Source: Paralichthys olivaceus | Taxonomy: Eukaryota; Chordata; Actinopteri; Pleuronectiformes; Paralichthyidae | Assembly (NCBI RefSeq): GCF_024713975.1 | Contig: NC_091097.1 | Location: forward strand, 1,765,361-1,829,360 | Direction: 5' to 3' | DNA length: 64,000 bases | Position numbers and translations under genes: made by a program | Notes under the pieces: generated by a model | What the model saw: the letters and a program-made list of their open reading frames with translations, nothing else | Databases searched by the model: none | Told to the model about the DNA's origin: nothing | Part shown: positions 29,834 to 44,800 of the stretch, in pieces | Layout of the letters: each line of letters begins with the position of its first letter | Position numbering within the stretch: the first letter of the stretch is position 1

Positions 29834-32800
29834 GTAAGAGTCAGTCTGCCCGCTCACATACAGTCTTTCCACGGTCTGTGGTTGTGCCTCAGCTGTAGCT
29901 ATTCCATAGCTGCTGTCACTGATGCACACAGATGCCGCTGAATCAGCTCTAGCGTTACCCATCATGCAGCTCGTGTCCAGTGAGCTGCAAACATTGAAGC
30001 TGTGAAAATCCTCCCAGCACAGCGGAGACACCAGAGTCCCAGAGGACAGGGAGGATACAAGTCCTCACGGTGTTATAAGGGACAGGGACACACTGTGGTC
30101 CGTCTGAATCACACAACCACCATCTGAGGTGAATGCTTGGCCTGTGAGCCTATTAGTCTTCATAGAGCTGTTAATTACATAGCAGCAGCTACAGTCAGGA
30201 ATATTTGATTTTGACGTGAATGAATAGGTGCAAGCCTAACACCACAATACATGTATATACTGCTTTGTTTCACAACAAAGCGCAACTGACAATATCACAG
30301 TCCATCGTGTTATTCATGTATACGGATATTGTAATCTGAAATAAGTTTTAGTCCCAGAGGAATGAGAAGGTTTTACGCCATGCTACCTGTTCAAAGTCAG
30401 GGTCAGTATAGATAGATAGATACTTTATTGATCCCGAACGAAATTCAAGCATCCAGTGGCAGTAACATACATTGAACATACATTAGACTTGACTTATGCA
30501 TTAGAGTTAACTTATAACACTGTAACCATACATAGAAATTGGCCTGAGATTAATGTAAATTTAAATGTGTACAGAGGAATTAAGGAGATGAAATTAAATT
30601 AAACAATTGAAGCAAAATTAAACCTTTACAGAGAAATTAAACATTTGCAGTGGATTTCAATATGTACAGAGGAATTAAAAATATATATTAAAGAAAATGT
30701 TTATAGAAAATAAATATAGAACTGTGTTGAGTGAACCCGTGCTAATCGTCTATACAAAAACTACATAAAAACTGGAAGGTAACTATAGAAATAAAATAAA
30801 CATGAGTGTTTGTACTCAGCCTGACCACATTGATGTGGTCAGGCTGACCACATTGATGTGATTGATGTTAACTCCTTGGCTCATGAGTCAAGCTGCACAC
30901 AAGACAGGTGAAAAAAGACAGATTGTTTGGTGGCCACACTACACATGACCCTGCTGCTGCTGCAGATAATATAGTGAATGAGAGTGAGTACAATCGAAAG
31001 AATGGAGCTTAAAAATAAATAAAAAAATCGAATTCAAAGGTGGAGGCAAAAAAAAAAATCACTTCAGACTGTCAGATTGTGAGGGAATTTGTTGTGTTTC
31101 CTGTTTAAATCAAACTGCAGAATTATTTAATTCAGAGACAGCTGTGATGTCCCCAATCTTAAATGTAACAGAATTATATTTTTTAAATTATTTTGTAAAG
31201 AAGCTCTATACAGAAATGTAAATTTGTACAGTGTTAATCACATCACACACAGTGGTGAGTACTTGTGTTTATACTGGGATGGTTTGGTTCCGTAGGTCCA
31301 ATCTGTGTAATACTGGACTCAATTCAGCACAAATATCCAAAATCACAGATATATAGAATCTATCAGCTGATTAGTCATCATCATGAGACATCATCTGTCA
31401 TCATCATGAAATCTTTGTGATCTCTGAACTGTCATTTCCTCCTCATCCTATTATTTGCACACTCTATCAGTGCCAATGCATCCATATTTAGGTGCAAGGG
31501 ATCGATTGTCAGATATTAAAATAAACCTACTGAAATTTCACTAGTGTGTTACATCTAAATTGTACAAATTGTTGATTTATTTACTCTAGAATGAGCCCTT
31601 TATATTTAAATACTTAATGTTTACATGAGGAGTGGGTCCTCTCTACGGAGGCCACCATGTTTTTTACAGTAGCCCAGACTGGACAAACTAAACATCTTTT
31701 GAGTTTTAATTACAACTAAAGGCTACCAGAGTTTCTCTTTGTTTGAAATGGGAGGGTGAGGGGCATTCAGCTGCAACATGCAACTTCACCACTAGATGTC
31801 TCTAAATGCTACACACTAAACCTTCAATCTTTTTTTTTGTGAGGAATCTCCAGTGCACTCTGTGAGCCTGATGGCACATTAACGTTCACTTCAGCTATTT
31901 TACAGCTATTTTGCACACTTGATGAATTACGCACAGTGTGAAGATATTATTAAAAAAACTATTAATGACTCAACACTGCTGTTAAATGGTATCTGAACAT
32001 AATTTGCTGTAAGTTGTTTTATATCTTTTTCAATTGAAGCTTCTTATGGTACAGTTATGTCAAGCGAGCACAAATAAAGCTGTTGGTTTTAATGTTAATG
32101 ATGAAGCAGATACATTTTTTGGCTTCAGTTCACCTCCTCCTGTCTGCATCGTCATTTTCCCATCTACAAAATATTTATTTGCATCGGTCAGAGTTAGCGT
32201 TCAAGTGTGCACATTCTCCTGTAATGTTTGTTTTTATAAATCACTTGCGTGAGAAGTGGCCCCATTTTGTGTGCATGCAACAGTTATAAATGAAGCCCCA
32301 GGTCTTTCCTCTCCACTGAAGACCTAGAAAAGGTTATCCATGCCTTTATTTCTTCCAGGCTTGACTACTGCAATGCATTTTATTCAGACATCATTCAGAG
32401 AAACATTCAAAGACTGCAATTAATACAGAATGCTGCTGCCAGGCTTTTAACACATACTAAGAGTGACCATAACAATGTGACCATAACAAGATATGTGAGT
32501 TTTAGGGTTGATTTTACTGCTTGTTATTAAAGCTTTGAGTGGTCAGGCTCCAGCATATACATGTGATTTGTTAACCTCCCGTAAGGCTGAATGCTGCCTG
32601 AGAACCTCCAACATGGCCTTCTATTAATTCTAAATCTTGACTGGTGACTATTGGTGACTGGGCCTTCGCTGTCCAGGCTCCTCAACTCTGGAACTCCCTG
32701 CCTGTATCTTCTTTTCAATCTCTAAAACTTAAGTTTGGAAATGTGGTATATATTCTTATTATTATTACAATATATTAATGCAATGTTATACCTGTGCACC

Positions 32801-35800
32801 CTAATCAAATTAATGTGAACAAAACTGGATATCAAGATGAGTAAAGAAAGATATTATATAGTTTTATGTTTAGCATACAATAGTAAATGAATGAACATAC
32901 AGGAAATTCAACATACAGGACACTTTTTCATTTCATTGTGTTCAAGGCACCAGCTTTTGGCCTTCACTTAAAAATACCATTGGGCTGCTACACCAATGAC
33001 TATACATAAAGATGGACGAAATGAAAGCTCCTCAAAAGTAAAGTTGGTGCATCTGGATCTCCCGCTAGTGGCTGGCTGCATTATAGGTCATATACCCTTC
33101 CTCCCCCATGTTAGCAAATGGACCAAAATAAAATAAAATGAATAAAATATGAATAAATAATGATCCAATAATAAAAGATGACCTCTGTCATTTGTGGTGC
33201 TTTTATCACACCAATGCTCATCTTTCTGATAAGCTTGGTTATAATTGATCATTTCCTTCTATATTCATGAGATTGATCCAGGTAATTTGGCTAGGCAGGT
33301 GAATGGGCGGAACCACTTCCACCATTCCACCCCACAATCGTTGCAGCATAGACTGGTTTCAAATGAAAGCAGCATCACAAGATGGCAGAGCTCATATCAG
33401 AGATATTTTGCCACTGTATTTGTACAACGGGAGGAAGTGGAGATATGTTGTCCATCTTGATTTACAGTCATTCTAATGGAACAGTCCACACAAAATGAAA
33501 GCCCAGCAATTTTTCCTTGCAGCTTGTCTAAAGTTAGCATTACCAAATAGCACAAGGTAAGAAGAGCTTGTGTAACATCATCTGGTAGGTTTGCAGCTAG
33601 AGAAAATAAACAGTTAATTGAATATGCAGATTTGATTACAGCCATAAAAGATGCACTCAGGGAATTCCCCAGTGTTGTTATTACATTCATTCAAATACTT
33701 TAAAATCCGACAGAGGTTTTAAATGCTCCTGATCCCCCTAATGTGGAGAAAATGTGCATGTGTTACAATACATTTGAAATATTATAATGCCATTGCAACG
33801 TTTAACTTTCAATAACACACAGATTCTGAACGTCTGCATTTTCCCACTGCTATTTTATTTTTTGAATCACTCGTCAATTAAATCATAAAATTTGATCCAG
33901 CCAGTCGTGAACCAGATTCTGGTCCAGGCTCTTGCCATCTCATGCCTAGACTACTGCAACTCCCTCATGGCCTGTCTGCCTGCTAATGCCATCCAACATC
34001 TGCAGCTCTACTAGTCTTTAACCTAACTAAGTTCTCTCACACTACTACGCTCCTCCGCCACCCTTACTGGTTACCAGTGGCTGCCTGCATCCACTTAAAA
34101 ACATTAGTACTTGCGCACCGTCCTTATAATGGATCAGCAATCGCCTTGCTGCTCCCTCACTGTGAGGGACACCTAGCCACTCAACAAAATAACGATTGTT
34201 TGCTGAAAGTCTACACATCTTCCGCCGCAGGCTAAAGACACATCTCTTTCGACTACACCTTGGTTAAGAAGATGATGGTCTAATAACCATTGTCAAAAAA
34301 AAAATCAGTTTAGTTGCGCTTATATATTGCACATACATGTAGCATTTTGTAGTTTGGCTTTTTTGAAGCTTATGTACTTACATGATTCTTGCTGTTCTAG
34401 GTTTGTACCTCATGGTTGAATGCACTTATTGTAAGCTTTGGACGCTTTAGATAGAAGCGTCAGCTAAATGAAATGTAATGTAATAATATATATATATATT
34501 ATATAATAGTAAAATAGCCAAGTCATGGAGTTATTTCTCAAAGTAAAATGTTTACACAGTATTTGCCTAGACAACAGCTTCTTGGTTCACATGATCACAC
34601 TGTGTGTACAGTTAGAAAAGTGCCTGGTGATGAGGGATGAAGCCAGACGAAGTGTGTACGTGGACAACAGAACCAAACTCTGTCTCTGAGTTACCATGGA
34701 TACAAGTCATGTTTTATGCAGCTGGTCTGGTTAGAGCTATAACTCATTGTCTGAATCTCTCACAGCGGTGACTTGTTCAGTATTACTTAGGAGTCATAGG
34801 TCAATTTAATATGGAGATCAGAGGGGTCGATGAGATGAGTGAAAGGTTTAATATCAATTTGTTGCCATGGTTTGATGTTGCACTGTTAATGCTAGAGATA
34901 AACTGTACAAAAGCTATCATGCTTTTCTTTGTCTATTCATTATGTCCACAATTATTGGAAGTCCGACATCACAATTTCACTACATGCTGTTTCAGCTTAT
35001 CTCCTTAACATAAATCTTTATTCTAGGCCACAAGCACAGCCATGTTCTGCCCGTCTCAGGTCATGTTCTAAGCTTCTTGTTTCCACATGAAGTTACTTTG
35101 GATGAGAACCTGGCTGCATTTCTGTTTTGGAGTTAATTTTAAAATATCACTCTTTCTATTGAGACCAAGGGCAGGGCCTCTACTGTCAGGGTCCCGACCC
35201 TCTGGAACAGTTTACCTGAGGAACTCACCCCTAGAAACGTCAATGTCTGCTTTTAAAGTTACAGTGTGTAGAATTTTGTGATATCTACTTTTGAAGTTGC
35301 ATGTGCAGCTGAACACCCCTCACCTCACCCTCTCCTTCCAAACATGAAAAAGAACCTGTGGCAGACTTTAATTAATCACCTTTTGGAAGATATCAGCAGA
35401 CTTTTGAGCTCAAAGCACTTTTGCGTAAATGTCGAATATATATATAAGTTGGGGGTTGCGGACACTTGGATGACACCACACAAGCAGTATGGAGGCATGT
35501 TATATTTGTTCTGTTGTTTTATTACGCCTGAAGCTTTGGTAACTAATTTCTTCAATTAATTGTATTGGATTTTGCTGCAAAAATGTTTACTCTTAGACTC
35601 CTAAAATGTTTCGCAGATTCAAACACTTCACCCACCCCTCCATCGCCATAGTGGTGAGTAGATAATGAGTGAATTTTTATTGCTGGGTGAACTATCCCTT
35701 TAAGGTTGTGTCGATTGCTTAACAGACCTGAAATAGCTGACATGCAATGTATGAAGAAAAAAAAGAGTCACACGATCAGTTTAATTTTGTAAAAGGCATT

Positions 35801-38800
35801 GATTGAAAAATCCTCACTCTGCACCAGACTTTATGATAAAGCTCTGCACGCAACATCCAGAATACAATCAATAAAAATGTGACAGCATATTGTAGAACTG
35901 TTTGAGGAGGACGTTGGATGCAATTATAACATGGAATAATTCTGAAGTAGGTTCTGGAGCATTAACACAGGACAAGCGAGCAGCACTCTACTAGTTTAAT
36001 ATTTTACATCGTAAATGCCATTCGTCTTGGAAGGAGAAACACATACTGGAAGCCCTGGGATTTATGGTCCATCTCTCTGAGCCACAGCTGCCTGGAAGAG
36101 TTCATTTGTCTGAGTGCTGCTGAGTCACAGACGTCAGACTTCACTTTAGGTTGTTCATTTCAAGGGTTAGCAGCATCTGTTTTTCATTTGTCATGATTTG
36201 GTGGATCATACACACTATATGAGTCAGTAGCTGTCAGTCGCTCATGTTAAACTCACACAGGTAAGTGTTTTATTTGGATAGTGTCCAGCTTTCAGCACGA
36301 GTGTAAGGGGAAGCCATTGACCACTGCCTCATTTATCTGAGCATGGATGAACACAGACTACATACAGAAGACACACACACCTCAGGAAAATGAATCATGT
36401 CATATTTTATTGGATTATTCGTGTTTGCCAGTATTCCATGAACAGCTGACCCGTAGTCCTCTGTCCTCATCTCATCTGTCCGTGGGTTTGCTTTGTGTGC
36501 AGGTAAAGCGTTCCTTTGGCCTGTGCAGCCTTCAGCTGACCTATTTTGACGAGGAGAACGAGGAGGTGAGAGGCTTTTTACAGTTTACCTCCCTGTCATT
36601 TTGTTTTTTACACCCCTAAACTGTTGAACACACTGCACACACACTCTGAATATTGGCTCTCCCTAGTGTTTTCTAAAGGCTATCTTTTTGAAACCTAAGT
36701 AACTTCTCCTTTCTTCATGTTAAATTGTTGTAATTTTAGTTTTTTTTGAACAATTAATCATTTGTTTTCATTTGACTTTATATACAGTTTTATTTGTTTT
36801 TGATGATTGTATTTACTTTCATTCATTATTTTATTGTTGATAGTAACACTTTGGCCTAAATGGCCTGGCTCAGATCTGGTATTAACATCTGTCCTAAGAA
36901 ATACAATCACAAGTGGACACACAAGCTTGTCTGTTCACACCTGACATAAGAACATCTCATGTGAACACTCTATATGCAAATAAACACACAAGTCATTTCT
37001 GTTTACAAAGAACAAATTGTTTTATTTGTACTCAGTATACAGATTGTCACGTGTGTGCGTATGCAGGAGTGTATGTGTGCGTGTGTGTGGGGGGCACTGA
37101 TTTTATCAGTGTTGATGTTGTGGCCACAAACAAATCAACATATAGGCACAAGGAACCATAGGAATAGATTTGAATTATTTTGACACAGTAGTGGGTCAGT
37201 GATTTTAGCTGCATGGGCAGCCTGTCATATGTGGCCCATCATGCATTTGTGTTCACACAGCAGAAAGAATCTATATGTGTTCTGAGCGATCAGATTTCAG
37301 AAAGCATTGAGGACACATTTTGGGAACATTCAGATCTAAACTCAAGCTGCTTTCAGACATGCACTGAACTACAGATTTTCTGCAGACTTTCACCTGGCCC
37401 CTGTGGTGGCATTTTCTGTGAAACAAGCACAAAGTCAAACACTTCTTTCTGAAAGTTTAATTCAGCATCTGCAGATGGACTCATCAGTACACATCACCTG
37501 AATGACATGCACAAATGAGCAAAGAACATAGGAGAATCTGTGTTCTTATAACTCACAGCCCCCTCCCACTAAGCATGCAAAGGTTTTTATTACCCTCTTG
37601 TAGTTTCACTCAGTTGAGGAGACATTCTGTCTTTTTGTTTACATGTTCTGTGGATGACCCCCCTGTGAGACCCCAGGTGTGAGATCCCAATCAGAGATAC
37701 CATGAGACACCATAAAGATGTGGTTTCTCGAGGCCATAAAACTCAAGTCTCTTAAACCACCATCGTAAACCTTAAAGTTGCTCTTTTAGATTAACAATTT
37801 GGTCAACCATTTGGTCAGTCCTCCACATACATGTCTGCTCATGCAATTAAACATACACAAATGTAAATTTTCCATTACACCCCCTAGTATAAAGTCTGCA
37901 GAAAGAGGAGCAGATGTCAGAACACAGCAGGTGATCCGCTGCAGGATTGACCGCGAGGATGGCTTTAGAGCAGACCACTTTTGAGCTGATCACTCAGGAT
38001 GGATGTTAATACCAGGTCTGAATGGTGTCTATGTTTGTATGAATGGTTTATTTTCAAGGGGCTCTACAGCAGTTTAATATTACACCCTTAAATTCCTAAA
38101 ACTGTATCACCAAATCATTAACCGACCTATTTAAATGAGAATGATTCTCCTCTCTGCCTTCAGGTATCCATCAACAGTCAGGGTAAGTAAACAGATATCA
38201 TATATAGCAGTATGCTTCCCAAAACCAAAGAATCTATTAAGCAGTGCATGAATATTAATGTCATGTGAAAAATGAAATATGTTTCTGCTTTTATTCCAGT
38301 GGAGTATGAGGAGGCATTGAAGGTAAGTTGATGACATGTTGAATTGCTATGCACATTTATGTACTTAAGGGAAACAATAAGGTAGTCTCCACTATATTTT
38401 AGCTCAGCTCACATTTTCTGTTTGAAACTTGACAGAGGTCAACAGGGTACTACTACTACTTGACAAAGCCAATTTTGAGACTTTGACATATGCAATACCA
38501 ACAATTTTGGAAAAGTGAATTTTCAATCATTCATTTCCTGCTATTTCTCTGAAGGAGGTACACTGGAAGACAAATCCAAGGTGATGAGACAGTCAAAGTC
38601 AAAAAAACAGATTAAGTGAATATGACCAATAAGACTTCACAAAGAATATAAGATGATCTGGCACAATCAAAATGGAGCACGGGAAGTAGACTGAACGTGA
38701 CACCTAATGCAAAGTCATGACACAATGGAAACAATTAGGACTGTGTACCTAAAGGAGCCACCAGTGTACTTCTCTCCCATGGACGTACAGTCTGGCACAA

Positions 38801-41800
38801 TGCAGAAAACTGTACTTTGCAAATTACACAGCAGTCTGGTCCACACAGCAGATTCAAAACAGCATTTACTTCTCATACCACCTACACAAAACTCATATCA
38901 AACAGTGCAGAGGGAGTCTACAGAAGAGAGACGCAAGAACTCATGTGTTCAAAACAAACCCCAGGGTCAGACGCTGCAGGAGACACAACATATGACATGG
39001 AGATGGAGAGAGATAACCGCTGCTGTTAAACACATGCACCCAATTTCCATGGTGGAGAATATTGTAATGATGTGTTTCATTATCTGGATATAAAGTGGCC
39101 TCGATAATATGAGATAGAGATGAGAATATATCACAGTCTGCTAATTTAAGAAGACCTATTGGAAGTCTGTCTGGACGAATAGTCCACACATCATGTGTTG
39201 CTAGCTTGGTAACCAATGTGTTGAAGTAACTTGGTAATATTATGGTCAAAGTTGTTAATGATTTCAATAAGTCAAATCTTTTCCCATGCATGTTCTTTTG
39301 AGAGCAAACCTATAAAAACTGACAAAGTTATATAATTGTATGTGATCCATTACTTAAAGGTACACTGGTAGAATTTTGTGACATCGAATGTTGAAATCGA
39401 ATGTTGCAGCTGAACACCCCTCAGCTCACCCTCTCCTTCCAAACATGAAAAAGAACCTGTGGTAGCTTCAGTTGTCATAAAAACTCAAAAGGTGTTTAGT
39501 TTGTTCAGTCTGGACTAATGTAAAAAACATGGCAGCCTCTGTAGAGAGGACCTCCTCCATGTAAATATAAAGTATTTAAATATAAAGGGTCTTTTCTGGG
39601 GTAAAGAAAACTACAACTCATACAATTTAGATGAAACGAACTAGTGAAAACATCAAGAGGATTATTCTACATTAAATTTCTGCCAATAGATCCCTTTCAC
39701 CTAAATCTTACACACTGGTCCTTTAATTGCAATAATAATATTAATTCATTGTGGAAGTACAAAGTAGTAACAATGATTCAATATTATAATCCTGTTGCTC
39801 CAGTGCGTGCAGGTGGGTTATCCTATTAGTGACTCCATGATGAAGATGATATAGTTCCCTGACACCTACATTAAGACTCAATTATACTCCCTTGTGAACG
39901 CACACACGGACAACTGCAGACACTACAGTTGTTCCTATTATAAACATTTTCTAGACACACCATGCAGCTTGTAGCATAGTGGTTGCATAGACCTGTGGAT
40001 ATAAAGCCTCGTGTACACCCGCTGATGATGAAAGTCAAGTCACTCAGACCCTTACAGAGGTGAAAAGTATAACACTAGCATTAACTGGTTTATCTGCTAC
40101 AATGTCTAGTCTAGCATGCAGCTGGACCTGTTCTTACCCACAGCTCAACAATAGACCATATCTCATCAAACACATGCTGACTAACCCTGGTGTAGCAAAC
40201 AGCCCACGCAAAGACATGTGCTTAACCCAACAGGAGAAAAAAGTATAAAGAATGTTATTCTATTCACAAAATGTACGCAGATACTCAGAGACAGGTCAAA
40301 CCGCATCTCAAATGTAATACATACAACCGGGACACACTCTCTAAAACAGAGCACCCACACAGCAACACTGGCAAGTACTGGTTTTATTTATTATGACAGG
40401 GTTACATATGCTTCACCTTTATTTCTGAGCTAATCCAGTGTTTTCTTTGATTGCTATATCCAGTGGTACCACATACAGCAATGCCTCAGGAGAAACCAGT
40501 CTCCATGATATCTCCTCTAGCATGTTGTCAGCTGTACAGAGATTCAGCTTATTTGAGAAATTCATCCAAACATGCAGCAGTTGTGACTGACCCCTTCACT
40601 TTTGTTTCCCAGAGTGCAGCGAGGCAGGGAAACCGACTGCACATGAACGTGTATGAGACTCGAGGTCAGTCTGCGAGGGTCCCCGCCACCAAGGCCAGTG
40701 GAGCAGAGCCCAAGCGAGGCTTCAGACCACCACAGCACTGCCCCACCCTGGCCCAGGTAGTCAGCCGCAAGGTCCAGGCTGCAGTGCCAGAACAGGGCAT
40801 GGTAAGACCCCCTACAAACAGAAGCACATGCAGGGCACATATTTGTGCTTTTCTTCTTCATTCATCAGGGATGATAACTCAGCTACCCCTGATAAGAGTT
40901 GGACAAACTTACTGTATATTGTTACTGTTTTATATTTGTTTCATTGAATATGTTGCTAACTTTAGCCTGGTAATCTCATTGAATTTAGTTCACTTTATTC
41001 ACTGAGGTTGACATTGTGTTCATCAGAGCGAGGAGAAAATCTTCAGTGACAGCTAATTGTTCAAGTCCGGCTTGTAATTTTCTCAGTGATCTAATAAATA
41101 TTTAGCTTTTTTTATTTTTTGTGCCGGCATCTGGCACAAACATTCCCTTGGATTCAGGAATGGACTGATGCAGATTTAGAGGTCAAAGGTCATTGTGACC
41201 TCATGAAAGTCTTTATCTCATGAATGCCTTAACACCGCATTGAGGGGAATCTTTTTGACACAAATGTTTACTTGGACTCAAGCATGAACTGATTTAATTT
41301 CAAATGACATACAGTGAATGCAGTATGTCAGGAATGCTTGCAGGAACTGAAACTTCCACAGTTGATACACACAACTGTAGGGAAGTAATTCTAGTTTTAC
41401 TTTAAATCAACTGATAACAACAGCAGCATCAGTTTCATCCCGTTTGTCTCCATTTTTCTGTCACTAGCTCATGTAGCTGGCCAGGAAAATTATGCCACTT
41501 TTTATTCACCGCACATACCAAACAGATAATTTCTCCAGCCACTGAAACCAGCTGCCAGTAAATATAATGCCACACCTATTCGTTGCATGATAGTTAGTTT
41601 TAAGTTTAAAAAAAAAAGTTTTAGTCTTTATTTTCTTCATATTTAAATTCATTACTATTCTGGTAGCAGGAACAAAAACAATTTCACTACGCATTGTACT
41701 GTGTATGATTGTGTATGTGACAAATAAAACAATCTTGAATCTTGAGGTAGGTTGCACAGGTTGACAATCAAGAAAGCAGTGGTATTTAAAACTCTCAAGC

Positions 41801-44800
41801 TGAACACACACAAGAAACTAATAACTCTGCAAGGACAATGCTGATAAACTAAGAACAGACAAACTGACAAAGGGAAACACAGAGTCTATATAAACCAGGT
41901 TAACAAGACACTGTGAAACTATTAAGGCGAGGTAGATAATCAACAAAGGAGGGCAACCAGACACAGACAGGAAGTGAAGTGCACAAACAAACGTAGCGGA
42001 GGTAATACTGATAAAGATGTGAATATTCTCTTCTCCTGTTGATCAGGTGATCATGAAAGAAGTGAAAGGCACCAAAGAAGAAGACAAGACTCCTCCAGCG
42101 TGGTTCACCTCCTACATGGAGAAGGTAAAAATGTCACACCGTCGCTGGACACTGGAGAAACACAGACATGGATTCTTATGCTCTCATGAATTCGTCCATG
42201 CAGTTTAAGGACCAGGTGGTTCGGGAGGCAGTGGAGAAGATCTGCAGGGAGTTCTCTGGACAGTGCTGCATCCACAAGCCCCTCGGAGTGGGAGGGGCAG
42301 CAGGTGGAGCAGGAGGAGGTAGAGGGGAAGCAGTAGGTGGGGCAGAGGCACAGCAGGTTCCTGAGGTGTCTTCTGCCCTCCCTGGAGCACCATCCTCCTC
42401 CACTCCTCCCTGCTCCTCCTGCAGGGGACAGACCACCGGAGGAGGCTACCAGTGCAGGTATATATGTTCTCAGCAGCTTATTGGCTAATTCCAAGTCACT
42501 TTGAATGTGTGCATCACCTAAATGAGTGCAAAGTCACAAATTAAGTCCTGCTGTCATTGTCATTGATAGACATTATTAAGTTACTGTCAATGAAACAGTT
42601 TCTGCAGTTTTGTGGGCATATTCCCTCACTTTGCTAAATTACTTTTAATGTGAAACAACTGAACAGGAGTGAGAGTAGTTTGTTGCTTGGTATTTTGCTG
42701 TGGGTGGTTTTAAAGAACAACTAATATCTGCAGCAAACATGAACATTTTTTTTAAATGACATAAAACAGTCAAGATTTGTTTAGATATTTTGCATAACAA
42801 TTGTGGGTTTTTGTTTATTTGAGACTCAGTGGGTTTTATTCACAAATACTTCTTGATCTTGAACTGAATATAAGACAAATATCTGGTACATGATAAATGG
42901 AACTGTTTTTCTTGCTCTTGGATTAGGATTGTGCTATAATTGGATGTTTTCCAGGTAATCGGTCAATTTCATACTTGAACCATTCTCTAAATGAAGGCCA
43001 CAGTCTCTGCATAGAAAATTTCTGTCCCTTGGCAAATAATCATTGATTCAAAAGATGCTTTTTACATTGTGATGTAGCATTAGTAATTATGTGTATGGTA
43101 TTTTACATGTTGACGTGATGTCTTTTTTAAGTTCATCTTGTAAAGCTTTTGTCAAAGACAAAGTCTGAAGCTTGACAGGTGCATTGTGAAAGTCAATTCT
43201 GTATTTTGAGAGAATGATAAGAGCAGGGAGCGGAGGAGCCTGTAGACAGTGTTGGACCTTCAACGTGGGTTTCTGGTTTGACTACTTTATATCCTTTAAT
43301 AAAAGTAGGCTCATGTACTCAACTGAATTCCAGGACACTACAGTATAAAGCCGTGTATCTTCAGGTCTTACAATAACATAACAAAATTAAGGCGACTGTG
43401 CTTTTACTTTGAAACAGGTACACGTTTCAAACATTTATGTGTGACATATCCAATAGATAGAGAGTGAAACTGTGGTAAAATATTATTTTCAGTCTATTTC
43501 GCTGTGAACCGAACATGATACGCATAGAACTGGTGAGACCCGACTATTTCACTCTTGGGACATTGCTGAGACATGCGTCTCTCAAACTGGCAGTGTTACC
43601 TGATAACACCGACGCCTAAATTCCATTTTCCACATCCAGTGTGGCCCTGGCATCAAGTCTTCCCCTGATATCTCAGACATTAGGATGGGACTGTTAACCT
43701 GAACAGTCTTACTCCAGCCAATCTGCTTGATCTTACAGAAATCTGCTAAATTATATAGGAACATAAACAGACCTCTGTCATGGGATTCCAAAGTTTATAT
43801 TGTCATGGTAGGCATTAAAACTGTGTACTCATAGTCAGCTCTTTAGAATTACCCTTTCAATCCTCTGCTTTGCCCTCCTTTTTCTAACTATCTCTCTACG
43901 CTCTCTGTACCTCTCTTCTTGGCCTGCCCTTCTTCCCTCCGTCTCTGTCTCTCATCAGTGTGTGTACATCCTGTACTCTGTGCGAGCCCTGCAGTTTCTC
44001 TCATGATCCCAGTCACAACCTGGTGAGAGCGAGGACTCCTCTGTCCATCCCCGAACACGGATCACCTGCCCCTGACCACAGCAAGTACGACCCCATTTTA
44101 TCTTGTTTTCAGTTCTTTAAATAATTAGAATTTTGACGTAAAGGGGAAGAAGCCTCTGGAAGAAACAAAATCACATTATTCAATGCAGACTTTGGTTTAA
44201 AGCAATAAGATTTACAGCCTCGGGTTTATAGGCCCTGTTCAGATCTGGTCTTAACCTGCATCTCAGGTGACTCGATCAGGAAAGCTCATAGTTCCTCACT
44301 TCTCACCTGACATTAGAATATGTTTTCACATGTGATCTCATTTCCTCACTCCATATGCAAATAAACATGTACATAATTTCTGCTCAATTTATTCATTTGT
44401 AAAGTCCATAGAAAATCAATATGCAGCAATAAGTGTTAATAATGTGTGAGTCAAATACTGAGTAGTATAAACAAAATTGATTTCATAGATTCAGAGTAAG
44501 TATTAAGATCCTTCACATAATTAAATGTAACAACACTGAATAAAAAAAAAAGTACAAGTAAATTCCATAATTTACCACCTTTTAACAGTCATCAACAAAC
44601 TCTAAATAAAGTAAACATGTCCCTTCTACAAAAAGTCTGATTATATATTATTAATTTATTCTTACTGTTCAAAATCAAATGTAGTAGTAGTATAAAGTAA
44701 TTACAAGGACCTCAGTTTTGAACAGCTTGAACTAATGTAAATGGTCTGTAATTATATACAGCTTGTTTAGTCTTTCAATTCAATTCAATTCAATTTTATT

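Larger units (their letters stand above)
29834..36502 (+). other. NBR1 intron 1 with LINE and MITE fragments
   Basis: A 6.7 kb first intron. Contents are listed separately (30407, 31490, 32325, 33890, 35150). Stretches not listed show nothing coding. Confidence 0.85.

Noticed and set aside
29333..30031. A head-to-head partner gene upstream of NBR1 (as BRCA1 in mammals)
   Set aside because: Minus-strand frames near the promoter show no BRCA1 RING or other recognisable sequence and no good splice donors.
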